Source: Symsagittifera roscoffensis (lineage: Eukaryota; Xenacoelomorpha; Acoela; Convolutidae). From it: DNA of 64,000 nt. The notes beneath the pieces are model-generated. The model was given only the letters and a program-made list of their open reading frames with translations, did not search any database and was not told where the DNA came from. The stretch spans positions 26,273,378 through 26,337,377 of the forward strand of contig NC_087071.1 of assembly GCF_963678635.1 (NCBI RefSeq), given 5' to 3'. The stretch's first letter is position 1. Every line of letters starts with the position of its first letter. The position numbers and the translations under genes were made by a program. Shown here in pieces: positions 43,870 through 56,082 of the stretch.

Positions 43870-45945
43870 TAAGGCCGCTTGTATATCAGGGCAGAGCCCT
43901 GAATGTTCTGACTGCCCCTTAATTCATATCGAATAGTTTTTGGGAAAAGAAAATGTTGAAAACCTAAACATTTTGGACAATATCAAAGTGTAAAATGTCG
44001 TGCGAAATTAATACGACTAATTAGCTAGCCTCAATTCAATTTGGAACGATTTTGTTGTGAGGGATAATTTGCCACGCATAAATAAATCGCGTTACGCTTT
44101 CAGCAATTTGAACAAACTCTTCAAAGTATGCATAAATTAGTCCAGAACATGGCAAATTTGGCAGTTTTAAAACCCCCAGAATTTTACAAAATATAGTCGG
44201 AGGTGAAATATCTTTTAAAATTTGGACTCAAGAAGTCGATATCTTCAATGATGTACAAAAAAATTTTGTTGAAAATTATTATTTCGATCGATGAAAAATG
44301 AAAGAATAAAAAAACCACATCGAGCATAAGTATTCCGTTTTCTTCGAAAGTCGGAACAACAAAACTGCTCGTGTCAGGGCGAAGCCATATAAAGTACAAA
44401 AGGACAAATTTCGCTTCCTTCTAACAAATCAATTATGGCAAAAAAACGTCTTTCAACCAAATTGGAACGATTTCTAAGACGGATTAGATCTCAGCTTACG
44501 CGTTAATAGCACGAAGTATATCTCTGGTTACCTCTCCCAAATTGGCCAAAATGGTAATCTTTAAACTCCCATAACTTTACGAAAAATGATCAAAGGTGAA
44601 TTATTATTTTTTCAAAATTAAGCTCAAGAAAACAATACCTTTTGAATGATATAAAGAATTCCGTCAAAAGCGATTAGTTAAAAAGTCAAAATTTGAATGA
44701 AGAAAAAAAACTCACCCCAAGCACAAATAAACTTTTACTTTCGTATGTATCGAAAGTAGGAACAAAAAGTGAGCTTATATTTCACCTGTGATTTTTTTTA
44801 GTGAAGTTATTGGGGTTAAACGATTGCCACTTTGGCCAATTTGGACAATTAACGCGCGATATATTTCGCGCTACTAACGCGTAAGCGGAGATTTAATCCG
44901 TCTTAGAAAGCGTTCCAAATTGGTTGAAGGTAGCTTATTTGCCATAAGTGATTTGTTTTTAGGAGCTAAATCTATTCTTTTGTACTTTATATGGCGAGGA
45001 TATTTAATTGATTTATACACGGCGTCTTTAGACAAAAACAAGACTCCCCGTATCAGGGCGAGGCTCTGAATGTTTCGACTGCCTTTTAAGGTCTATGGAG
45101 CAGTAATAACATGTAAAGGTTAAAATGTGATAAAATAAAAAAAAACTTCTAAACGAATCATTTATGGCAAATAATCTTCCTTCAACCTATTTGGAACGAT
45201 TTCTAAGACGCAATAAATCTCCGCTTATTTTTTTTTTCATTCCTTAGCAAATCTTTATTTGGCAAATCTTAAAACGAGTTAAAAAAGAGAACTCTGCTTT
45301 AAACAGACCCTATCTGATTATCGCAATAGTAAATAAATTAAAAATCTTAAAACATTGTTTCCATAGAAGAAAAATTTTAAAAGAAACATTGAAAAAATAA
45401 CCAAATTTAAACAAGGCTGCTCGTATCAGGGCGAAACCCTGAATGTTCCGACTGCCTTTTAAGTTTTATGGAGCAGTAAAAACATTAATAAATTCAATGA
45501 AATAAAACAAAATCATTTTTTTTTTCTCTAAAATTTGAAATTTCTTATGAAAATCATCACCCCACACGCCATACAAAGTACAAAAGGACGGATTTCGCTC
45601 CTAGTAACAAACCAATTATGGCACATAAATTTCTTTTAACCAATTTTGGAACGATTTCTAAGAGGGATTAACTCTCCGCTTACGCGTTAATAGCGCGAAA
45701 TATATCGCGCGTTAATTTTCCCAAATTGGCCAAAATGGCAATCTTTAAAACCCCGTAACTTTACGAAAAATGATCACAGGTGAAATATCTTTTCAAATTT
45801 GAGCTCAAAACAACAATACCTTTCGAATGATGTTAAAAAATTCCGTCAAAAATGGCTAGTTAAAAAGTCGAAATTTGTCTGAAGAAAAAAAAACCCACAT
45901 CGAGCACAAATATTCCGTTACTTTCGTATCAAAAGTCGGAAAAAT
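43870..45945. mobile_element. Cluster of partial copies of the TTGTTCCGACTTTCG TIR element
   Basis: Right ends (CGAAAGTCGGAACAA or close variants) occur at about 44345, 44750 and 45925 and the internal mark CAGGGCGA.GC.CTGAATGTT.CGACTGCC at about 43890, 45055 and 45428. An arm in the opposite orientation runs from 44765 to about 44995 (TTCACCTGTGA.., GCGCGATATATTTCGCGC.., CGCGTAAGCGGAGATTTAAT). At least four copies, truncated and joined end to end, so the family inserts into or recombines with itself. Confidence 0.65.
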
Positions 45946-45954
45946 AACATTTTA

Positions 45955-46318
45955 GAGAACAATTTTCCATTATAATCGATTTTCATCCATGAAACTCCGT
46001 TGCGGAAAACCGGTTATAATGGAAAATTGTTGTCCAAATTGTTTGTCTTTGTAGTCCATTATTGTTCCGACCACGAAATCAATTATACTGTTATTATTAT
46101 CATTTTTTTTCCGTTAAAACACAATCAAAACATTTAAGTCCATTATTATGGATTATAATCCATTCAAAATCCATTATCATTGATTATACCGGAGTATCAT
46201 CTTAAATTTTTTTTGCAAACTTCTCTGCAAAACTTGCAATATTTCTGCGTTACTCAGGGCCTACTCGCATTCTGAACCAACTCAAATTAACCCCTTCCCC
46301 TCACTTTGCCCCACATCT
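45955..46318. repeat. ATTATAAT-type element, left half only
   Basis: CCATTATAATCGATT and TCCATTATTATGGATTATAATCC, then TTTCTGCGTTACTCAGGGCCTACTCGCA and AACTCAAATTAACCCC.TCCCCTCA, colinear with 62205-62410. It stops abruptly at 46318 where the duplicated unit starts, so the unit was inserted into or recombined with this element. Confidence 0.7.
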
Positions 46319-48284
46319 GATATTTTCAACCTACATTAAATAAATGATTCATGATTTTACTCTAAAACAAAACTGCATACATTTAACTTGTGTCGCATTA
46401 CACACCGGAATTTTGAATCGAATTTTGCGTTTATCTCATCAATATTCGGCTTGAAATAAAATAGTGAAGATTGGTGATTTAAAGTCAAAACGTTGAAGTT
46501 AGGAAGAGTTGTTTGTTCTCTTGTTGACAGCGGATGTATGGTTTGAAGTAGCTTACACTTTTTTTTTGGGTCAAGTTCAAAAACAACAAAAGGCAATTTA
46601 ACATTGCAAACACCATGTTTATTTTAGAGCTCGTAGTTTTGAGCAAAAAACACTGAATGTTTACTCGTTTTTAATTTAGAGCGGTCAGTTTTTTATTAGA
46701 ATTTTTTTGTCTTGTTGTTTCTGATCAACTCCGATAAAAGTAGCTACTTACTGGCAGCTTATGTTGACCAAAACATTATATGCTAAAAACCTGTTCTACC
46801 CTTATCTCTTTTCAGGCTAAAATAAATGACAAAAGCAATTTTTGGAACAGGTTTTGTGACAATAGAAACCGATTATAGATATCAAAATAAGGTGTTTCAA
46901 AAATTCATTAAAGATTAAAATTGTGATGTTTTCTAAAGACAATAATCACCTACAATCGATACAATTGAGTATAGTTTGAAAATGAGATGTCTTGTCAGCA
47001 TTCGGTTCATTTGAACAGAAGAATTTACCTCGAATCAAAAGTTTCTTATAGTTCCCTTCATAGTGGTTGAAGGGTCCCGACAAAAAGTAACACAAATAAT
47101 TATATGATCTTTTTATTGAGAACATTTTAACCGCGAAAAAAGTTCTGATAAATCAGTCAACGTGTATGAAAAGCATATTGTATAAAACCAAAAAATATCA
47201 AATAAAAGAGATTATAGTAGAAGAAAATGTTATATTCAAACAATTTCGATTCATTAAAACACATTATGTTTCAAGCAAAAAACTCAAAAAACACTTTTTG
47301 AATAATCTCAAATCTAACAAAAGAAAAAAGATAATTGAGAGAGTACAAATAAACAATTTAAACAAAACGAGGCCAAACTCTGCACTGGATAGGCGCACAA
47401 ATTTGTGTCTGTATGTTCCTGGATTCCCGTTACAAGTCTTTGAATAAGTTCAAATTTTGTCGGAACGATCAAAGGGAACGAAAGAACAAAAGAAGAAAAA
47501 AGGAGCGACCTTGCTGCAAAGTCTGGGTACAATTAACAAAAAGCATAGTTAGGCCTCGTTATGAGAAATGATGGGAAATCAATGTAAAAAAAAGAGAAAT
47601 TGAAATCGATTTTTGGTTGCATAAAATAGAATTTTTCTCCATGTTAGAAAAAACTGGTGTTGAAATCATTAACAATTAATTGGTTACGCTGAAAATTGGA
47701 TAGCAGTGGAAGTTCGATACTATCTGAAACAGTGCGAGAATCCGATTATGTGCCCTTGATATATTTTTCACTGAATCTGGAAATTCATATTTGAACAAAC
47801 TTCAACTTTCGGAACAAACAAAAAAAATCAAAAAATCAAAAAAACACGTTGAAACTTATCACTTATTTGCTTCTACAAGCAACCATTTTAACATAGTCTG
47901 GAATTATGCAAATAAGAGTACAACATAATGGGATAAAACAGACATAAACAAAAAACAAAGCTCAAAAGAAAAACGAAAAAAAAACGTTATGCACTTGCAA
48001 CACCAAAAAGCCCGGAAGAAAATGGTGCAACAACTTCAGAACAAATTTGTTTGGGCTCAAAAGTTAGGACAAAACGGTTGAGCCTTATTTAGCGAAGGAA
48101 CAAATTATTTGAAAAAGATTGCCGATTTTTGCACTTCTACTAATGAACTGCAAAAGTCGGCAATCTTTTTCATATAATTTGTTCCTTGGCTAAATAAGGC
48201 TCAACCGTTTTGTCCTAACTTTTATGTCCAAACAGATTTGTTCTGAAGTCGTTTCACCAATTTCTTCCGGGCTTCTGCTGAAAG
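46319..48284. repeat. 2.2-kb tandem duplication, copy 1
   Basis: Starts GATATTTTCAACCTACATTA at 46319; the same sequence starts again at 48550, offset 2231. Identity is nearly complete, with only scattered single-base differences in the last 400 bases. It contains a 93-codon Lys-rich ORF (47166-47447, +) and a 79-codon minus ORF (46357-46596), both unchanged in copy 2 but unrecognised. Near its end a hairpin (48009-48284) has arms around CACTTCTACTAATGAACTGC. The copy is cut at about 48284, and an unrelated 265-bp stretch follows to 48549. Confidence 0.9.
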
Positions 48285-48549
48285 ATTATTTAAAAACTAA
48301 AAACTATTTGCAAAAACTGAAACAGTTTATGAGAACTTAAAATCAAAGTGGCAATTGCTTGTTTTTTTTTTAAATTAAGTTTTGCTTACATCAGTCAATT
48401 TTTCAGTTATCAGAGTCAATTATCTTTACGTGATTTGAGTCAGATATCTTTATGGGGGAAAAAACTTAAAATTCCTGCCAGAAACTTTAAGAGAACAGGG
48501 CAATCCTGGACTTGCTGACTACTCGCCAAAGACTTTTAGTTGAAAAAAA
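48285..48549. other. Unique insert between the two duplicated units
   Basis: AT-rich; includes TCAGTCAATTTTTCAGTTATCAGAGTCAATTATC. It occupies the place where copy 2 has the distal half of its right arm. Confidence 0.6.
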
Positions 48550-51107
48550 GATATTTTCAACCTACATTAAATAAATGATTCATGATTTTACTCTAAAACA
48601 AAACTGCATACATTTAACTTGTGTCGCATTACACACCGGAATTTTGAATCGAATTTTGCGTTTATCTCATCAATATTCGGCTTGAAATAAAATAGTGAAG
48701 ATTGGTGATTTAAAGTCAAAACGTTGAAGTTAGGAAGAGTTGTTTGTTCTCTTGTTGACAGCGGATGTATGGTTTGAAGTAGCTTACACTTTTTTTTTGG
48801 GTCAAGTTCAAAAACAACAAAAGGCAATTTAACATTGCAAACACCATGTTTATTTTAGAGCTCGTAGTTTTGAGCAAAAAACACTGAATGTTTACTCGTT
48901 TTTAATTTAGAGCGGTCAGTTTTTTATTAGAATTTTTTTGTCTTGTTGTTTCTGATCAACTCCGATAAAAGTAGCTACTTACTGGCAGCTTATGTTGACC
49001 AAAACATTATATGCTAAAAACCTGTTCTACCCTTATCTCTTTTCAGGCTAAAATAAATGACAAAAGCAATTTTTGGAACAGGTTTTGTGACAATAGAAAC
49101 CGATTATAGATATCAAAATAAGGTGTTTCAAAAATTCATTAAAGATTAAAATTGTGATGTTTTCTAAAGACAATAATCACCTACAATCGATACAATTGAG
49201 TATAGTTTGAAAATGAGATGTCTTGTCAGCATTCGGTTCATTTGAACAGAAGAATTTACCTCGAATCAAAAGTTTCTTATAGTTCCCTTCATAGTGGTTG
49301 AAGGGTCCCGACAAAAAGTAACACAAATAATTATATGATCTTTTTATTGAGAACATTTTAACCGCGAAAAAAGTTCTGATAAATCAGTCAACGTGTATGA
49401 AAAGCATATTGTATAAAACCAAAAAATATCAAATAAAAGAGATTATAGTAGAAGAAAATGTTATATTCAAACAATTTCGATTCATTAAAACACATTATGT
49501 TTCAAGCAAAAAACTCAAAAAACACTTTTTGAATAATCTCAAATCTAACAAAAGAAAAAAGATAATTGAGAGAGTACAAATAAACAATTTAAACAAAACG
49601 AGGCCAAACTCTGCACTGGATAGGCGCACAAATTTGTGTCTGTATGTTCCTGGATTCCCGTTACAAGTCTTTGAATAAGTTCAAATTTTGTCGGAACGAT
49701 CAAAGGGAACGAAAGAACAAAAGAAGAAAAAAGGAGCGACCTTGCTGCAAAGTCTGGGTACAATTAACAAAAAGCATAGTTAGGCCTCGTTATGAGAAAT
49801 GATGGGAAATCAATGTAAAAAAAAGAGAAATTGAAATCGATTTTTGGTTGCATAAAATAGAATTTTTCTCCATGTTAGAAAAAACTGGTGTTGAAATCAT
49901 TAACAATTAATTGGTAACGCTGAAAATTGGATAGCAGTGGAAGTTCGATACTATCTGAAACAGTGCGAGAATCCGATTATGTGCCCTTGATATATTTTTC
50001 ACTGAATCTCGAAATTCATATTTGAACAAACTTCAACTTTCGGAACAAACAAAAAAAATCAAAAAATCAAAAAAACACGTTGAAACTTATCACTTATTTG
50101 CTTCTACAAGCAACCATTTTAACATAGTCTGGAATTATGCAAATAAGAGTACAACATACTGGGATAAAACAGACATAAACAAAAAACAAAGCTCAAGAGA
50201 AAAACGAAAAAAAACCGTAGTGCACTTGCAACACCAAAAAGCCCGGAAGAAAATGGTGCAACGACTTCAGAACAAATTTGTTTGGGCTCAAAAATTAGGA
50301 CAAAACGGTTGAGCCTTATTTAGCGAAGGAACAAAATATATGAAAAAGATTGCCGACTTTTGCACTTCTACTAATGAACTGCAAAAGTCAGCAATCTTTT
50401 TCATATAATTTGCTCCTTGGCTAAATAGGGGTCAACCGTTTTGTCCTAACTTTTATGCCATAACAGATTTGTTCTGAAGTCGTTTCACCATTTTCTTCCG
50501 GGCTTTGGGTGTTGCAAGTGCACTACGACTTTTTTTCGTTTTTCTCTTGAGCTTTGTTTTTTGTTTATGTCTGTTTTATCCCACTATGTTGTACTCTTAA
50601 TTGCCTAATTCCAGACTATGTTAAAAAGGTTGCTTCTAGAAGCAAATAAGTGATAAGTTTCAACGTGTTTTTTTGATTTTTTGATTTTTTTTGTTTGTTC
50701 CGAAAGTTGAAGTTTGTTCAAATATGAATTTCCAGATTCAGTGAAAAATATATCAAGGACACATAATCGGATTCTCGCACTGTTTCAGATAGTATCGAAC
50801 TTCCCCTGCTATCCAATTTTCAGCGTTACCAATTAATTGTTAATGATTTCAACACCAGTTTTTTCCAACATGGAGAAAAAATCTATTTTATGCAATCAAA
50901 AATCGATTTCAATTTCTCTTTTTTTACATTGATTTTCCATCATTTTTCATTAGGAGGCCTAACTATGCTTTTTGTTTTTTGTACCCAGACTTTGCAGCAA
51001 GTTCGCTCCTTTTTTCTTCTTTGTTCTTTCGTTCCCTTTGATCGTTCCGATAAAATTTTAACTTGTTTAAAGACTTGTAACGGGAATCCAGGAATTCAAC
51101 CTACATT
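48550..51107. repeat. 2.2-kb tandem duplication, copy 2, with 0.7-kb-arm inverted repeat
   Basis: 48550-50510 repeats copy 1. 50378-51094 is the reverse complement of 49647-50362, with only some 15 bases between the arms (axis near 50370), so nearly all of 49647-51094 could fold into one hairpin. The word TTCAACCTACATT, which begins each unit (46325, 48556), recurs at 51095 straight after the inverted arm, so the unit pattern restarts there but is lost within about 13 bases. ORF copies: 48588-48827 (-) and 49397-49678 (+). A 96-codon basic ORF at 50022-50312 is intact only in this copy. Confidence 0.9.
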
Positions 51108-52040
51108 TTTTAGAAGAACACATCAAAAAGTAAAATCGAGGCATTTGGGAGGCTTACTATAAATTCAAATGTCACTGAGAACCAAGCCTGGACACTAGAA
51201 AACCCAAGAAATCCAGGGAAACAATGATTTTTTAAAAAAACTTCGACATTAATTTAATTTGGTTTGAATCTAACATTGAACCGAAACTTCATTGCAAATT
51301 TTGTTGATTTCTATTTAAGTTTTTTCAAAATAGTTTTTTATCTCATTTTTTTGTAGCTACCAATGCTACAATTTGGTTGCACAGCACGTTACGCCTAGCA
51401 CCGCTTCTCCTCTGTGTTATTAATATTATTTAAATTAATAAAAAACAAAAAGCGTTATTTAAAAATCCTAATAATTAGATTACGATTCTGCGTGCTTGTA
51501 AAATTTTTTGTTGTTTGTAGATATTTTCTAATGCTTTGTTTCAAATTTTTTGGTTTGTGTTGTTGTGTATTAAGTTTTTTTCTTGCTAGCTCTTTGATAG
51601 TTAGCCGAACTGTGATGAATTTTTGTCTTTGTACATCAATAATCCTGAATTTTTCTCTAGCTACTTCCTGAACGTGGCTCGAAAAAGTTTTTGCTACTTG
51701 ACTCATTAAATTTTCAATTTTTATTCAATTTAGTGTGTTAAAATAAATCAGCAAAAGAGAAACTGAAAACCCTCATAAAAAAGTTTAATTGTTGATTCTG
51801 TTTTCAGATAAATTGATTTCAAGTGGTGACAAAATGTGGTAAGCTAAGTCATGTGATAAATTGTCTCAGTCAAAGCATGTTTCTATACCGGTTATGAAAA
51901 TAAAAATATGGTTTTGAACCTGTTTCAGCTACATGTCTGGCCCGTTTAGAATACCAAATAGTCAAATTCTAAAATTATCAAAAAAATAAAGCAGTTTACG
52001 TAGCTATTTTTTGTGCCGTTTTTTTTCAAAAATTTCCTGA
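51108..52040. other. AT-rich spacer upstream of the knottin-like gene
   Basis: No gene recognised; overlapping opposed ORFs of about 85 codons at 51414-51706 look accidental. The promoter of the following gene should lie in its right part; I see no distinct TATA box. Confidence 0.4.
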
Positions 52041-52412
52041 ATGAATTTCTTTTTGTTACTTGTGCTAATATTGGCATCTTGCTTTGTGCATGATATATCG
52101 GTAAGTCTTGACTTTTGCCATGAATCTTTTTCTGGCAAAGAATAAGCGGCTTTTCAAAAAGTTAGCTGATCAAAATAGCTGGTTAATATTTATTTTAAGA
52201 ATTTGAACGTTCTATTTTATGCTTTTACCAGAAGTTTAATTTATAAATTAGCAATCTTAATAAAATTGAGGAAACTATTTCAGGCCTTCAGTGCACATGG
52301 CGTGAAGAAATGTGGAGTGTATCTGGACGACTGCTTCAAAGACAGTTGCTGCCAGGGATTCTTCTGCAAGCCAGAGGGAGAGAGTGTCGGATACTGTGAC
52401 AAACGAACTTAA
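52041..52412 (+). CDS. Knottin-like secreted Cys-rich peptide, two exons
   Basis: Exon 1, 52041-52100: ATG and a signal peptide MNFFLLLVLILASCFVHDIS, ending at TCG|GTAAGT (phase 0). Exon 2, 52284-52412: after ATTTCAG|, reads AFSAHGVKKCGV onward to TAA; 62 residues in total. The mature part has six Cys spaced C-x6-C-x4-C-C-x4-C-x9-C, the arrangement of an inhibitor cystine knot. Such peptides include ion-channel toxins, antimicrobial or antifungal peptides and signalling or protease-inhibiting peptides, so function is open. AATAAA follows at once (AACTTAAATAAAG), overlapping the stop codon. The intron is 183 bp with good borders, and the GC-richer, clean exon 2 looks under selection. Confidence 0.75.
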
Positions 52413-52416
52413 ATAA
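52411..52416 (+). terminator. Polyadenylation signal AATAAA of the knottin-like gene
   Basis: AATAAA overlaps or touches the stop codon (..ACTTAAATAAAGTTTC). This would make a very short 3' UTR. The exact first base is approximate to within two positions. Confidence 0.5.
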
Positions 52417-53410
52417 AGTTTCAGAGATGATGATTGCAAATTTGTTTGAATACTTGTATCAATTTAACCAATATGTAGAGCAGAGATTATTATTTAAATA
52501 TTAGAAACTTTTGTTCGTTTTTAATTAATCCAAAATTTAAAAATAGTATATATTTCGCTAATAAAACTTGAGGATGGAAATCTGCGCCTAATATAATTTT
52601 TGACAAATGTTTGATTAAGATTCACATGTTCAAGAGCCATTAATATTTTTCAGGCGTGTTTTTGCTGCTGCGGCATGTTCAAACTAACTTTATTTGACTC
52701 TGCATGGAAACCGCATAATGAAGAATGGGAAAATTTCTGAGCTTCCCATCCAATGAATGGATCCTGCAAAATTCACTGAAAAAAAATGGAAGAAATATCA
52801 AAACTTAAAATTTGATGGAAAATTCAGTGCTGATTAAATACCGACAAAACACGTCAAACTTTGTAGTTTTATATAAGTTTGAGATCTCTTGCTAATGTTA
52901 TTTTTGTAACTTTTTTGTTTTTCGTTGTTTATGTTCTTGCAATTGAAATATTTAAAAAAAAATGTAGCAACTTAAGTTTTGTTTTAAGAAAATTGCGTGT
53001 TGACATCAGATGATTGATTTTCAACAGAAGCGCAGAATTATAACAGGCATCGAAATAGTTAGAAACAACGTTCATTTCAACTGTGTTTTTTTTGTTTGAT
53101 AAAAAAGCGCCTTTGAGAACAAATCGCTCATTCAAAATGCGGTAAATTTATAGTTGTTTTCACGTTCGTTTGCGTGTTTTGAAAGAATAAAATTCTCCTT
53201 TGAAAAAAAGGTATTTTTTTAAAACTTCTCATCAGCATATAACTTGCATAAAAAATGATCAGTACTGATTTATAATTTAAAAACAGTTTTCATTTGCAAA
53301 TGGCCTCGATGGTTTTATAATTTTGTAAATCTATGTCATAAATTGAATTTTCGGGTGAAAATTGTGGCAGTATAAATTTTTGGTAAAATACCATTCTTAG
53401 TAGTAGTTAG
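52417..53410. other. Spacer, nothing recognised
   Basis: AT-rich with short unsupported ORFs. Confidence 0.4.
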
Positions 53411-53508
53411 AACATAGTTGAAAGATGCCCGAGAGAAAAAGAGCCTGGCCTGAGGGCACGAAGTGCCCGAATGCGGCTCTTTTGCCCGATGCCATCTTCA
53501 ACTATGTT
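53411..53508. repeat. 98-bp near-perfect hairpin (inverted repeat)
   Basis: AACATAGTTGAAAGATGCCCGAG at the left is mirrored by CGATGCCATCTTCAACTATG at the right; inner stem AAGAGCC / GGCTCTT and GAGGGCAC-GAA-GTGCCCG with a 3-base loop. It is much GC-richer than its surroundings. Either a miniature inverted-repeat element or a structured RNA. Confidence 0.75.
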
Positions 53509-54763
53509 TTAAATGTTGAAGAGTAGATTTTTGCTCTTTCTGAGAGAAAAATGCCACAAAGTTGTGAAAGAGCTCGGAAAAAAGCGCGAAACTAAGCAAA
53601 TGATTTCTTTTTTTATTCATGCGTTCTAATATTTTTTTTCCATTCTTGCCTTGTCGTGAAAGAACAAGTAGCAAAAACATACTCTTCTTTTTACATATGC
53701 TGCAAATGAAGAAAATTGATGCTGCCACATATGGTATCGACTGATGAGCTGTTTTTGGACCGGTTTTTTTCCTGGTTGTTTGACTTTTGTTCTATGATAC
53801 TTTTACGCAAAGCTTCGTCATTTCCTTGTGACTTTTAATTGCGGTTTTAGAAGAAGTCGAATCTATTGAACTAAGTTTTTTATTTCTGAAATTCTTTGAG
53901 TTTGACAAAACATTGTCTGTCGAGCTGTAATTTTGTTAAACCCAAGTGAACAAAATTAAGCAAAAATCAATATTTTGTTCTCTAAAACGCATGTTTTCAA
54001 TAGACAAGAAAATGCCTGTGTTTCAGACAACATCATTAATTTCCAATTTCAGCAAAATTTTACAGAGACCATAGGCAAATGGTCAGGGCTACCCTATAAA
54101 ACTAATATAGTAAGAAAACGTGTTCATGCTACGTGAAATTTTTTCAGCGAGAAAGTTAGTTTAATTTGGATGAAATTTATATTTTTATGCGATTTAAAAA
54201 ACTTAGTTCTGATGAGGAAATCTGGAATTTTCAGTGCGGGATTTAAATGAAAAAAACTTTGAAACCCAGTTTTGATAAAGTTATAGAAATTACTCTAATA
54301 ATTTGCTCTTGATGAATTGAAAAATGTTAATCAAAATGGACATTGAAAACAGGCATTTTAGAGACAAAAACGTGAATCTTGTTAAACAAAGTGCACTTGA
54401 TAAAAAGGAAACAATGAAACAGCACGCTCTGGACAAAAATGCAAGCAAGTACAAAAAAAAACAGATGAAGGATAATTTAATCTTAGCAGAATATTTGGAG
54501 TGTAGATCAAATTGATTTGACTTCATTTGCGTTAGGATTTTACGCGGATTGAATTTTATAGTAAGTAGAATTATGTTGTTTGAATTTAGTTTCTTTAACA
54601 ATTTCTTCATATTTCAATCCAAAATTGAGTACAAAAAAAACAACATAATTTTTCTATATGCAGAAAAATTATTAATGACTGTTATCCGGGCACTGTTTTA
54701 TTGTTTCTATATAATAAATTAATAATTAATAGAAAATTCAAGCAGACTGAAGGTTGCAGCACT
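53509..54763. other. Spacer; 63-codon Lys-rich ORF at 54324-54515 (+) unassigned
   Basis: The ORF reads DKKETMKQHALDKNASKYKK, charged and helical, without known domain. Around 54130-54300 the text resembles 55480-55620 (TTTAAAAAACTTAGT.C.GATGAG.AAATCTGG...TTTCAG), an old duplication. Confidence 0.35.
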
Positions 54764-54961
54764 ATGATGCGGAGTATTGCGTTTTTTGTCAGGGTAAAAT
54801 TTATTTTCACTACTTTGATCATTTTATCCACTAGCTTTATGCTCTTTTTCATTTTTCGAACTTTTACTGGCGTGAAGTTGCCTGAGCGTGGAAAACTATT
54901 TCGCTTTGGCGCCGTCAAAGGGACAATCAACAACTTCTTTGCCCATATGAAGTGCCCATAA
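54764..54961 (+). CDS. Short type II membrane-anchor ORF; possible first exon of the FkbM gene
   Basis: ATG 54764 to TAA 54961, 65 residues. A short basic N-terminus (MMRSIAFFVRVK) precedes a strong membrane segment (FIFTTLIILSTSFMLFFIF), then a polar stretch (GVKLPERGKLFRFG). This is the layout of Golgi-type anchors, which animal FkbM-domain proteins often have, and it lies upstream of the FkbM exons on the same strand. However AATAAA follows at about 54995, so it may instead be a small independent gene or a terminal exon. No donor inside is compelling (GGC|GTGAAG is one candidate). Confidence 0.4.
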   Translation: MMRSIAFFVRVKFIFTTLIILSTSFMLFFIFRTFTGVKLPERGKLFRFGAVKGTINNFFAHMKCP

Positions 54962-56082
54962 ACATGACTAACAGTGACTTACATTGAAAACGTAAAATAA
55001 ACATTTCAAAGTTTGAAATGTCGTAGCTTAGCTTTTTTTTTCTAACAGTGGAAAAAATTTTCAGTTTTTATAATCAACAATGAACCATAAAATCTTTGTA
55101 TTTTCATACCGATAGAGGTTAATAATTTGGTTCCATCTACCCTAGAGGAGAAAACTAAACGCAAAATCAGGTTTAGACTCTCTAACAAATCTTACTTTAA
55201 GGACCAATTTGGGCAAATTTAACTTTAAATTTTATCAAAATTTTTACTTCGTCTAGCAGCAAACTATCTGAACTACTCTCTCTGAAACCCTTTCTTTTCA
55301 TCATCAAGCCCTCGCCAGTTTTTTCAGGGTCTGGAAAGGCCAATTTTGATAATCTCAACTAAGTTTTGTCTTGCAGTCAACTCGAACAAACGGATTTAAA
55401 AAAAGTCGTTCATGCAATGAGAAACATTCTCAGCCTAAAATTTGAAAAAATAGTGTGACATACGTTAATAAACTTTGCAGTTTCGTACAATTTCACGCGT
55501 TTTGAAAAACTTAGTGCAGATGAGAAAATCTGGCACTTTCAGACCCCGTTTACATTGACAAGTCATTAAAATCAAATGTTCATAGTTTTATAAAGGGTAA
55601 CTCTGATCGTTTGCTCTTCCTCTATGTAAAAATTATCTCTTTTACTTATGTATAACTTCCTAAATTTGCACTTGGTTTTTCTTTCTAGTGTATCTCAAAC
55701 TAGGATTTCTTATGTAAAGCTAGATAGAAAAATCAATCAAGCAAGCGATTTCATTTTGACAGTTTTTGTCGATTAAATTTTCACGGAATTTATCAGGATG
55801 CAGTCTTTTTCAATACTACATGTAATTTTGAACAATTTTTAAGCTCAAAAACAGTGTATTAAAGGTAATGAACGTTTTTGTAAGTTTTACTATCAAAAGT
55901 GTGCCTCTCAATTACCTTGTCATCTCAGAATATCTTTGAAAACCAGCACATGAAAAGACCTGAAACCGATGTGTTGCTGATTTGATGGAGACCAATGAAA
56001 CAATAGAGTAAAGATGCATACTTTTTTCAGATTATTTTTAGTAACCTATGCTGAAAAAAAAATATTTTAACAATTCATTTGA
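54962..56082. other. Presumed intron upstream of the FkbM exons
   Basis: No coding exon recognised. 55480-55620 resembles 54180-54310 as an old duplication. Confidence 0.35.
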
